Assembly (NCBI GenBank): GCA_963785255.1
Contig: CAWAUR010000014.1
Span: 434,001 to 498,000 of the forward strand
Direction: 5' to 3'
DNA: 64,000 nucleotides
Source of the DNA: Bog-159 sp963785255
GTDB taxonomy: Bacteria > Acidobacteriota > Terriglobia > Bryobacterales > Bryobacteraceae
Part shown: piece by piece, positions 8,463-15,923 of the stretch
Position numbering within the stretch: the stretch's first letter is position 1
Layout of the letters: each line of letters begins with the position of its first letter
Position numbers and translations under genes: made by a program
Notes under the pieces: generated by a model
What the model was told of the DNA's origin: nothing
The model's input: only the letters and a program-made list of their open reading frames with translations
Database searches by the model: none

Positions 8463-9506
8463 ATGAAATATATAACGCCGCAACAGCAATCGGAATCTCA
8501 ACGAGAGGTTCATCCCGCGCTTCGCCAACACCATGTCACCCCCATCACGGCGCACTTGCATGTAGTTACTGTCATCACGAATCCGATGCGTTACTATGTG
8601 CGTTATAAACTCTATCAGGCGTTCGCTAAGATGGTGGAGGAATCCGGCGGAATTCTTTACACGGTCGAGCTAGCCTTGCGCGACCGGCATTTCGAAATCA
8701 CCGATTACACTAATCCGCGGCACATTCAACTGCGCTCGCCGGACATCCTGTGGCACAAAGAGAATCTCATCAACATCGGAATTTCACGCCTGCCGGCCGA
8801 TGCCGAATATGTCGCCTGGATCGACGCGGACGTGCAATTCGCCCGTCCAGACTGGGTACAGGAAACCCTGCACCAATTGCAGATCTACAAAATACTTCAA
8901 CTGTGGAGCCACAGTATCGACTATGGCCCCGACCACCAGCCTATCGCGCAGTGCGGTAGCCTGTTCGCGTCGTATCTCAGAGACAGGCAAGTCCTGCAAC
9001 CCATTGTGCGCCGAGCTAACGCGAACGGCCCGGCCGCCAATCCCGGATCCTATCCCTTCAAGGGATTGATGCATACCGGCTATGCATGGGCGGCCCGCCG
9101 GTCGGCCATCAGCGATCTGGGCGGGCTCGGCGATATCGGAATTCTCGGATCGGGCGACCGTCACATGGCCTATGCCTTATTGGGCCAGGTGGATAAGTCG
9201 TTTCCGGTGGGTATTAGTAAGTCATATACCACTTACTGGAACCGCTGGCAGGAACGGGCGGAAAAATATATCCAACGAAAAGTCGGCGTGGTTCCCGGGA
9301 CCGTGAATCATTACTGGCACGGATCGAAGCAGCACCGCCGCTACCAGGACCGCTGGAAGATTCTGGTGCAGGACGGATACGATCCGGACCTGGATATTAA
9401 GTACGATGTGCAGGGCGTGCTGCAGCTTACCGACCGCAACAGGAAACTGCGCGACGATGTGATTCAATACTTCAACGTGCGCAACGAAGACTCCATCGAT
9501 CTATAA
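8463..9506 (+). CDS. Glycosyltransferase-like protein (GT-A, phage-type family)
   Basis: 347 residues. Residues ~33-60 (HVVTVITNPMRYYVRYKLYQ) begin the conserved fold. YVAWIDADVQF (about residue 118) is the DxD-type nucleotide-sugar/metal-binding motif of GT-A glycosyltransferases. Further blocks are LWHKENLINIGISRLP before it and GYAWAARRSAISDLGGL later. Similar proteins occur in phages and scattered bacterial genomes; the acceptor is unknown. The ATG at 8463 is used, with GGAAGGAAG upstream at a long distance. The first ~30 residues are poorly conserved in style, so the true start may be later. It stands alone between the broken accessory patch and der. Confidence 0.65.
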   Translation: MKYITPQQQSESQREVHPALRQHHVTPITAHLHVVTVITNPMRYYVRYKLYQAFAKMVEESGGILYTVELALRDRHFEITDYTNPRHIQLRSPDILWHKENLINIGISRLPADAEYVAWIDADVQFARPDWVQETLHQLQIYKILQLWSHSIDYGPDHQPIAQCGSLFASYLRDRQVLQPIVRRANANGPAANPGSYPFKGLMHTGYAWAARRSAISDLGGLGDIGILGSGDRHMAYALLGQVDKSFPVGISKSYTTYWNRWQERAEKYIQRKVGVVPGTVNHYWHGSKQHRRYQDRWKILVQDGYDPDLDIKYDVQGVLQLTDRNRKLRDDVIQYFNVRNEDSIDL

Positions 9507-9545
9507 CTCGCGCAGCGCGCGGCGCGGCTGTTATGATGGGGACTC

Positions 9546-10832
9546 ATGCCCGAATCCATTCCCACGGTGGTGATCGTGGGCCGGCCGAACGTCGGAAAAT
9601 CGACTCTCTTCAACCGCATCACTGGGCAGCGCCGCGCCATTGTGGGCGACGAGCCCGGCATCACGCGCGACCGCTTACACGGCCTCGCGGAGTACCAGGG
9701 ACGGCCGTTCGAGTTGATCGATACCGGCGGCATTGTGGTGGACGATGCCGAATACATTCCCAGCCAGATCCTGAAGCAGGCCCGCGTGGCGTTGGAGCGC
9801 GCCGCGCATATCATTCTATTGGTGGATGGCCGCGCCGAAATCACCGCGTCCGACCGCGATCTTTCGCGCATGCTGCTGCGTCTGGGCCGGCCCATTTCGC
9901 TGGCCGTGAACAAGGCGGATACAGGAGCGCGCGCGGATCTGGCGCACGATTTCTATTCGCTGGGCATTCGCGATATTTTCCCCGTCTCGGCCGAGCATGG
10001 CATCGGCGTGGATGCGCTGCTGGAGCATGTCACTGCCGGTTTCGCCCAGACTCCCGCGGAGACGCCCGAAGAAACCATCAAGGTAGCCATCATCGGCCGC
10101 CCCAACGTGGGAAAATCGACGCTGCTCAACGCGCTGACGGGCGAAGAGCGCTCCATCGTATCGCCGGTCGCCGGCACCACCCGCGACGCCATAGATGAGA
10201 CGGTGGTGCGAGACGGCACAAGTTATACCTTTGTAGATACGGCCGGCATCCGCCGCAAGGGCAAAACCAAGCTGATGGCGGAGAAGCTAAGTGTCGTGAT
10301 GGCGCGCCGCAACATCCGTATGGCCGACGTCGTATTAGTGCTGATGGACGCTTCAGAAGGCGTACTGGGTCTGGACGCCACCATCGCCGGATACGCGCAT
10401 GAAGGCGGCGCCGGAGTTATCTTGTGTGTCAATAAGTGGGACCTGGCGACTGACAAGAAGAAGAGTAACTTCGAACAGGACCTGCGCGATAGTTTGAAGT
10501 TTCTGGAGTATGCGCCGGTGGTATTTCTGTCGGCCAAGACCGGCGCAGGCGTGGAGCGCATTTACAAGCTAATCCGGGAAGTATATGGCTCCGCCAACCA
10601 GCGCATCACCACCGGTGAACTGAACCGTTTCGTGGAGCGGTTGCGCTTTGAGGAGCGCAAGATTTTTTATATTACACAACCGTCGGTGCATCCGCCGACA
10701 TTTGTGCTGTTCACCAACCGCAAAGAGCCGCTGCATTTCTCCGATGAGCGCTATTTGATAAACCGGATCCGCAAAGAATTCGGATTCCGCGGCACGCCGA
10801 TCGTGCTGAAGACCAAGGGAAAGGAGCGCTGA
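9546..10832 (+). CDS. der: Ribosome-assembly GTPase Der (EngA)
   Basis: 428 residues, with the diagnostic tandem G domains. Domain 1: GRPNVGKSTLFNRITG, DTGGI, NKADT. Domain 2: GRPNVGKSTLLNALTG, DTAGIRRKGK, NKWDL. A C-terminal KH-like domain follows (about 355-428). Der is an essential cytoplasmic GTPase that acts in 50S subunit maturation. All nucleotide-binding motifs are intact. The gene ends directly at a downstream SNF2 ATPase gene, which seems to begin within its last codons, implying one transcript. Confidence 0.97.
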   Translation: MPESIPTVVIVGRPNVGKSTLFNRITGQRRAIVGDEPGITRDRLHGLAEYQGRPFELIDTGGIVVDDAEYIPSQILKQARVALERAAHIILLVDGRAEITASDRDLSRMLLRLGRPISLAVNKADTGARADLAHDFYSLGIRDIFPVSAEHGIGVDALLEHVTAGFAQTPAETPEETIKVAIIGRPNVGKSTLLNALTGEERSIVSPVAGTTRDAIDETVVRDGTSYTFVDTAGIRRKGKTKLMAEKLSVVMARRNIRMADVVLVLMDASEGVLGLDATIAGYAHEGGAGVILCVNKWDLATDKKKSNFEQDLRDSLKFLEYAPVVFLSAKTGAGVERIYKLIREVYGSANQRITTGELNRFVERLRFEERKIFYITQPSVHPPTFVLFTNRKEPLHFSDERYLINRIRKEFGFRGTPIVLKTKGKER

Positions 10833-13126
10833 CGACGGACGCTAAGAAACAGGAGCGGCGCCGCAGAGAGCTGAAGCTGCGAGAGGCCGAGGCGAGGCAA
10901 AGCGAGAGCCGCGAGAAAGCGGACTACCTGCACGACGACGGGCTGGCAGCCTTCCAGAGAGGTGACATTCCGGCAGCCGCCCGCTTGCTGAAGAAGGCCG
11001 TTGTCTTATGCCCCGAGCATGTGCCCGCCCTGTTCCTGCTGAGCAAGATCTACTCGGAAGCCGGACAATTCGCCGTGGCGCTTCCCTATGCTCGCACGCT
11101 CTGCAAATTACGGCCGGACCAGCCGGGCGCGTGGTACAACTCCGGAGTGGCTCACATGGAGTTGGGCCGCACCGCGGAAGCTCAAGCCGATTTTCGGCAA
11201 TTCCTGGCTGTCACCAGCACGGCGCGCGAAAAATGGAAAGACCTGCGGGCGCAAGCCAAGCACTGGTGCGAGCCGCCCATCGCGGATGTGCAGCGCGTTG
11301 TGCCGGTGCCGCCCAAGCCCGAACCTGCTGCGCCGTTACCTCCGCCCCCTCCCCCTCCCGCGGCGCCGCCCAAACCGGAGCCGCCCCACGTACGTGTCAC
11401 CTTCCTGCCACCGCCTCCGCTGACCCAATCTCCTGCTACGGGCGCGCTCGCCGATTACTTCCTGCGCCGCGGCTTGCAGGAATTACGCTTGGCGCAAAGC
11501 TTCGAAGACCTGGTCTGCCTTCCCTCGCTGACCGGCGTCGATAGCTACGTCTATCAGCATGAAACCGTGCGCAAGGTGCTACGGCATTTCAAAGGCCGCG
11601 CGTTGCTGGCCGACGAAGTGGGCCTCGGCAAGACCATTGAAGCGTGCCTGGTGCTGAAGGAATATTGGGCGCGCGGCATGGTTCGCAAGGCGCTGGTGCT
11701 GGCGCCGCCTTCGCTGGTGACGCAGTGGAAAGGCGAACTGACTGAGAAGTTCGGCTTCGCGCCGGCGTCGCCGGATAACGCGGAATTCCGGCGCGATCCG
11801 GAGCGGTTCTGGAAGAACGAGCCGTTGGTGGTCGCCTCTATCGCCATGGCGCGACTGGAGCCGCATGTCACGGCGCTGGCCGGCGCGGCTTGGGACATGG
11901 TGATCGTGGACGAGGCGCACTGTTTGAAAAACCGCGCCAGCGCCAATTGGAAGCTGGTCGACTCACTCGAGAAGAAATTCATCCTGATGCTCACGGCCAC
12001 GCCGGTCGAAAATAACTTGATCGAGTTATATAACCTGATCACACTGCTGAAGCCCGGCCTGCTGGCCACCGAGTCGGAATTTCGCAAGCTGTATGTAAAC
12101 GCCGCCAAGCCGAAATCGCCCAAGAATCCCGAACAATTGCGCGCCTTGCTGGCCGAAGTGATGATCCGCAACACGCGCTCGGCCGCGGACGTGCGCTTGC
12201 CGCATCGTGTGGCGGCCAGCGTGGTGGTGCCGCCATCGGCCGCCGAGGCGGATCTCTACGAACGGGTTTCGGCGTTTGTCGCAACGCGTTACGGGACAGG
12301 CAAACAAGCCGCAGCCATGGCGCTCGATTGGATGCAACGGCAGGCCGGTAGCAGCCCGCATGCTCTGCACCGTTCCATCCTGCGCCGGCTCTCCGGGCAG
12401 CAACGGCCGGATGCGCGCGACGTATCCGAACTGGAATCCATCCTGGATCTGGCTTCCCGCGTGGGCGACGGATCGAAGGGACATCAACTCGGCGAAATGC
12501 TGGCCGCGCGCAAGTCGAAGACCGTGGTGTTTACGGAGTTCGTGCCCACGCTGGAGCATCTGGCTGAAATCTGCCGGCGGCGCAGCATCCGCTATGCGCT
12601 GTTCAGCGGTGAGCTTTCGCGCGGCGATAAGGACGCCGCCATCGCCCGTTTTCGCGACGATGCCGATGTGCTGCTCTCCACCGGCGCCGGCGGCGAAGGG
12701 CGCAACCTGCAGTTTGCCGATACGGTGATCAATTTCGATCTGCCCTGGAATCCCATGCGCCTCGAGCAGCGCGTGGGCCGCGTGCATCGCATCGGCCAGG
12801 AACACGATGTATTCATCTTCAACTTCTGCCAGGCGGGCACGGTGGAAGAGCAACTGCTGCGGGTGCTGCACGACAAGGTCAATATGTTCGAACTGGTGGT
12901 GGGCGAAATGGACGCCATTCTGGGCAGCCTGGATGATACTCGCGATTTCGCCGACTTGGTGATGGATCTGTGGCTCTCGGTCCGTGAAGTGGGACCCGGC
13001 TCCCGGCCTGTCGCCGTAGAGCAAGCGTTCGATAAGTTAGCTGAGCAGCTTTTGGCTGCCAAGGCGGAACACGCCAAGGTGCAGGAACTCGACCAGGCGC
13101 TGTTTCAGCGGGATTTCGAGGTGTGA
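10829..13126 (+). CDS. TPR-SNF2 family DNA-dependent ATPase
   Basis: SNF2/RapA-like helicase-family ATPase. The N-terminal ~140 residues are TPR-like (LAAFQRGDIPAAARLLKKAV, LLSKIYSEAGQF, GAWYNSGVAHMELGRTAEAQ), followed by a Pro-rich linker. The ATPase shows Walker A DEVGLGKT, Walker B/DEAH as VDEAHCLKN, motif III LTATPVENN, and the C-terminal lobe FTEF...QRVGRVHRIGQ (motifs V-VI). The reading frame is open back to 10829 with no ATG, GTG or TTG before a TTG at 10985. Starting at 10985 would cut the first TPR in half, whereas AAAGGAG sits immediately before a CTG at 10829 that overlaps the der stop (CTGA). I therefore favour 10829; 10985 is the conventional alternative. The next gene follows after one base. 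Likely role: ATP-driven remodelling of DNA- or RNA polymerase-bound complexes. Confidence 0.85.
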   Translation: MTTDAKKQERRRRELKLREAEARQSESREKADYLHDDGLAAFQRGDIPAAARLLKKAVVLCPEHVPALFLLSKIYSEAGQFAVALPYARTLCKLRPDQPGAWYNSGVAHMELGRTAEAQADFRQFLAVTSTAREKWKDLRAQAKHWCEPPIADVQRVVPVPPKPEPAAPLPPPPPPPAAPPKPEPPHVRVTFLPPPPLTQSPATGALADYFLRRGLQELRLAQSFEDLVCLPSLTGVDSYVYQHETVRKVLRHFKGRALLADEVGLGKTIEACLVLKEYWARGMVRKALVLAPPSLVTQWKGELTEKFGFAPASPDNAEFRRDPERFWKNEPLVVASIAMARLEPHVTALAGAAWDMVIVDEAHCLKNRASANWKLVDSLEKKFILMLTATPVENNLIELYNLITLLKPGLLATESEFRKLYVNAAKPKSPKNPEQLRALLAEVMIRNTRSAADVRLPHRVAASVVVPPSAAEADLYERVSAFVATRYGTGKQAAAMALDWMQRQAGSSPHALHRSILRRLSGQQRPDARDVSELESILDLASRVGDGSKGHQLGEMLAARKSKTVVFTEFVPTLEHLAEICRRRSIRYALFSGELSRGDKDAAIARFRDDADVLLSTGAGGEGRNLQFADTVINFDLPWNPMRLEQRVGRVHRIGQEHDVFIFNFCQAGTVEEQLLRVLHDKVNMFELVVGEMDAILGSLDDTRDFADLVMDLWLSVREVGPGSRPVAVEQAFDKLAEQLLAAKAEHAKVQELDQALFQRDFEV

Positions 13127-13127
13127 C

Positions 13128-14225
13128 GTGATTCAGTTGGGCGATTGGGCGCGCGACTTGTTGATGACTCGCGGCGCACTGGTGGAAAGCGAAGGCGAGG
13201 GCGTACTGCGCGCGCTGTTGCCGCCGGAGGTTTCCACCAAGCTAAGCGTGAGTGACTGGCTATCGCTCGATTTCAGCGCGCGCGGCGGCGCGGACGATCC
13301 GGGCGAATGGATGGACCGGCTGAGCGCACTGCTACCGCCATCGCCTTCGGTGTGCGGCGGCCGGTTGCGCATGCGCGCGCCCGTGGGCCGTATCGATACG
13401 GATGCCATCCTGAATCGGGAACTTGCCATCCAGAACGGAGTCTGGCGGCTGGCGGAAGATTATGCCGGCGCCATGCCGTATTATTTATTTTCGTTTCAGT
13501 ACACGGTGGAGTCCGACGAGCGCACCATCGGCTACGCGAGCGTTTGCTTGAACGGCGGGGCGCGTGCGATAGCCGCACAGCCGGAACGCCTGCTGCGTTC
13601 CGTGCGCGACGAGTTGGAGGACGATCCGGCGTTTGCCGTGCCGGCCGGGGAACTGCGCACGTTTTATCCGCTGGCCGCGCGCAGCGCCGAGGCCGAGGTG
13701 CGCGCGCGAATGGCGTTCATCGAGCAGAGCGCCAACCGCCGCCTGGCACGCGATTGCGAGCGAATGGAATCGTACTACGGCGGGCTCCTGGCTCAGCTTG
13801 AAAAACGCGCGGCGCGGCGTGTGTCCGATCCGCAGGCCGCCGAAAAGGAGCACAGCCGGATCGCCGCCACCCAACTCGACCGTGCGGCGAAGCTGGAAGA
13901 CCTGGTCCGCAAGTACTCGCTGCGGGTGCGGCTCGAATTGACCGATGTGCTGGTTGCATCGCTGCCGGTGCGCGCGATTTCGGTGAAGCTGCTGCGCAAG
14001 AAGGAGGAGCGTCCCGTGACGCTCGCGTGGAATGCGTTGCTGCGCGCACTGGATACGCCGCTGTGCGAATCGTGCAGCGGCCGTGCGCGCCCGCTGCATC
14101 TATGCGACAAGGTTGGCGGCAAGATGCACTTGCTGTGCGGCGCGTGCTGGAGCGCATGCCCGGCGTGCGGGCGCGTATTTTGCAAGGCCTGTCAGGCGAA
14201 GTGTAAGTGCGGAGCTGGGGCGTAG
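13128..14225 (+). CDS. Zinc-ribbon protein coupled to SNF2 ATPase
   Basis: 365 residues, GTG start one base after the SNF2 stop. The C-terminal ~60 residues hold a dense Cys cluster (CESCSGRARPLHLCDK, CGACWSACPACGR, CKACQAKCKC), i.e. at least two zinc-binding knuckles. The middle is a long, basic, probably coiled helical stretch (about 185-265). No catalytic motif seen. The tight coupling suggests a dedicated partner or targeting subunit for the upstream SNF2 ATPase. It ends 10 bases from a convergent gene. Confidence 0.7.
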   Translation: MIQLGDWARDLLMTRGALVESEGEGVLRALLPPEVSTKLSVSDWLSLDFSARGGADDPGEWMDRLSALLPPSPSVCGGRLRMRAPVGRIDTDAILNRELAIQNGVWRLAEDYAGAMPYYLFSFQYTVESDERTIGYASVCLNGGARAIAAQPERLLRSVRDELEDDPAFAVPAGELRTFYPLAARSAEAEVRARMAFIEQSANRRLARDCERMESYYGGLLAQLEKRAARRVSDPQAAEKEHSRIAATQLDRAAKLEDLVRKYSLRVRLELTDVLVASLPVRAISVKLLRKKEERPVTLAWNALLRALDTPLCESCSGRARPLHLCDKVGGKMHLLCGACWSACPACGRVFCKACQAKCKCGAGA

Positions 14226-14235
14226 CAGCGGCCGC

Positions 14236-15411
14236 TCAACTACCGTCAGGAAAGCCGCCGCGGTGCAGCACCATGGGGTAATGCGGCAGCGTTTCGGGCT
14301 TGCGGACCTTGGCGCGCCATCCGCCCGGGTAGGGCTCCAGTGCCTGAAACAGAGGTTGAACCAGCCTTGCCAGCCGCAGCCGGAGAGCCCGAATAGCGTC
14401 CTTGCCAAACCGTACCTGCCAGCGCCCTTCGATCGTAGCGAGCAGTTCGCGATATGCCTCCTGCGCCGCTCGACCTTTCGTAGTGAGACGGGCGATCTTC
14501 GCACGGCTGCCGCGGGGGTCCGGCTCGACAACCATGCCGCGTTTCTTTTGCAGAATGCCGAAGGCCATGGCGATGGCCTCTTTCGAGACGCCGCTCAGCA
14601 GCGGGAGATCGCGGACCAGGACGCCTTTCTCATCCAGCACTCGCAACACGTCGGCGCAGATTGCCAGCGACAAATCCGACTCGCGCTCGAACTCCATGGC
14701 GAAGGCCAGCAGCACGCGCGAGAGGAGCGCCGCAAGCGGGAGCGAATCGATATCGTCATTACCGACGCGCGGTCCGAGCTTGGGATCCGGGCCTTCGCTG
14801 ACGAGCCCGTATTTCAAAATCGGTAAACAGTCGGGCAGGTTCGGGTCGATCTGCCTCACCACCGCCCGCAGCGATTCGCGAAGGCCGTCAATCTCGTCCT
14901 TGCCGAAGCGCGCTTCCCAACGCTGCTCGATTTCCGAGGAGAGCGGCCGCCAGACCTCCTGTGCTATCCGGCATTTGAGAGTGGCATGAATCACCCAATC
15001 TTTCAGCGGCGGCTTGGGACGCGCGTCCGCTGGGTCCGGCGCGATGGTGATGTAACCCCACCGCTCAATGCCGTTCAGATTGGTTTGGGTGCGGGCGCGG
15101 CGCTCCAACTCGCGCACCGTGATCCCTTCCGGACCGACGAAGCGCATGCAATTCATCGACACCAGCCACGGGCCTTGCCGCGCGCCGCCGGCCGATCCAT
15201 ATCTGGTGGTCGTGTGGGCCGTCCGGTGCTCAGACTCGTTATCGCATTCGATGGTGAACGAAACCAGCACCTGGGAGAGCAGAGAGGGCAGCGGCAGAGG
15301 CTCTCCAGGAACCGCGCAAAACGGGCGCCCCGCGCCGCTGGGACTCTGCGGTTCTGTTCCTTCAATGGCGGCGCGGGAAACGCGCCCTTTGCGCTTACTT
15401 GGTGACGGCAT
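14236..15411 (-). CDS. Duplicated winged-helix (MarR-like) protein
   Basis: 391 residues with an internal duplication. EPLPLPSLLSQVLVSFTIE (about 52) matches SLPLAALLSRVLLAFAMEFE (about 205), and WEARFGKDEIDGLRESLRAV matches WQVRFGKDAIRALRLRLARL. Each half carries a winged-helix-like core; the second one (VLDEKGVLVRDLPLLSGVSK through LTTKGRAAQEAYRELL) is typical of MarR-type DNA- or effector-binding folds. It starts inside the end of the selenoprotein candidate (17-base overlap), so both are on one transcript. Likely a DNA-binding regulator, though binding residues cannot be named. Confidence 0.65.
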   Translation of the reverse strand: MPSPSKRKGRVSRAAIEGTEPQSPSGAGRPFCAVPGEPLPLPSLLSQVLVSFTIECDNESEHRTAHTTTRYGSAGGARQGPWLVSMNCMRFVGPEGITVRELERRARTQTNLNGIERWGYITIAPDPADARPKPPLKDWVIHATLKCRIAQEVWRPLSSEIEQRWEARFGKDEIDGLRESLRAVVRQIDPNLPDCLPILKYGLVSEGPDPKLGPRVGNDDIDSLPLAALLSRVLLAFAMEFERESDLSLAICADVLRVLDEKGVLVRDLPLLSGVSKEAIAMAFGILQKKRGMVVEPDPRGSRAKIARLTTKGRAAQEAYRELLATIEGRWQVRFGKDAIRALRLRLARLVQPLFQALEPYPGGWRAKVRKPETLPHYPMVLHRGGFPDGS

Positions 15412-15922
15412 TCAGAAGATCCGCAATAGGCGCATTATCGCCGAAGGTGCGGCTGGTGTGCACGAAGCGATCCACGTTACCAGGTCCGAACACAAAGCTT
15501 CCGCCGAGCTGAAACGGATTCTCGCCCAGCTTATGCTGCTGGTGGCCTGTGGCGCGGGCGCGATCGCGGGCTGTCTTATTATCGCTGCGCAGCAGGTGAA
15601 ACACGTTGGCGTTGCGCAGCCCGGCTACGCGATACGCTTCGCGCTGCTCGTCGATCAGAAGAGGGAAGTCGATGCCGGTATCGTCGCGGAACAGGCGCGC
15701 GTAATGGGCGTCGCCCAGTCCGATGGCCGCCAGGTTCACTCCCTTCTCACGGAAAGCTTGCTCGTGCTCGCGCAACTGCGCGACGTGCTCGCGGCAGAAG
15801 ATTCAACCATAATGGCGAAGAAACACCACCACGGCAGGCTGCCGCTCCCACAATGAACCGAGCCGCACCGAACGGCCGTCTGCATCCGGAAGCACGATAG
15901 GGGCGAGCGATTCGGCCAGCAT
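15395..15922 (-). CDS. Probable selenocysteine-containing AhpC/TSA-like peroxiredoxin (in-frame UGA)
   Basis: The 175-residue frame starts at ATG 15922 and is interrupted by one TGA at 15805-15803 (codon 40). It reads VVFLRHYG-[TGA]-IFCREHVAQ. Members of the AhpC/TSA_2 thioredoxin-fold family have Cys-x-x-Cys exactly here, so UGA occupies the catalytic Cys position as U-x-x-C. Both flanks are well-behaved protein in the same frame; downstream FPLLIDEQREAYRVAGL and GGSFVFGPGNVDRFVHTSRT are typical of the family. A strong hairpin follows the UGA (see 15776-15797). Predicted role: thiol/selenol peroxidase or redox enzyme in the cytoplasm. The start lies one base after the stop of the astacin-like gene, without a clear Shine-Dalgarno sequence. 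Alternative: a nonsense mutation in a pseudogene. Confidence 0.75.
15776..15797 (-). promoter_or_regulatory. Candidate bacterial SECIS hairpin
   Basis: Read on the minus strand, five bases after the UGA. The 5' arm is CTG, a bulged C, then CGCGA; the loop is GCACG; the 3' arm is TCGCG then CAG, all pairs Watson-Crick. The apical loop starts 17 bases after the first base of UGA and has G first, which agrees with the loose bacterial SECIS pattern (loop 16-37 bases away, G in the first two loop positions). SelB recognition is inferred. Confidence 0.6.
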
Positions 15923-15923
15923 A

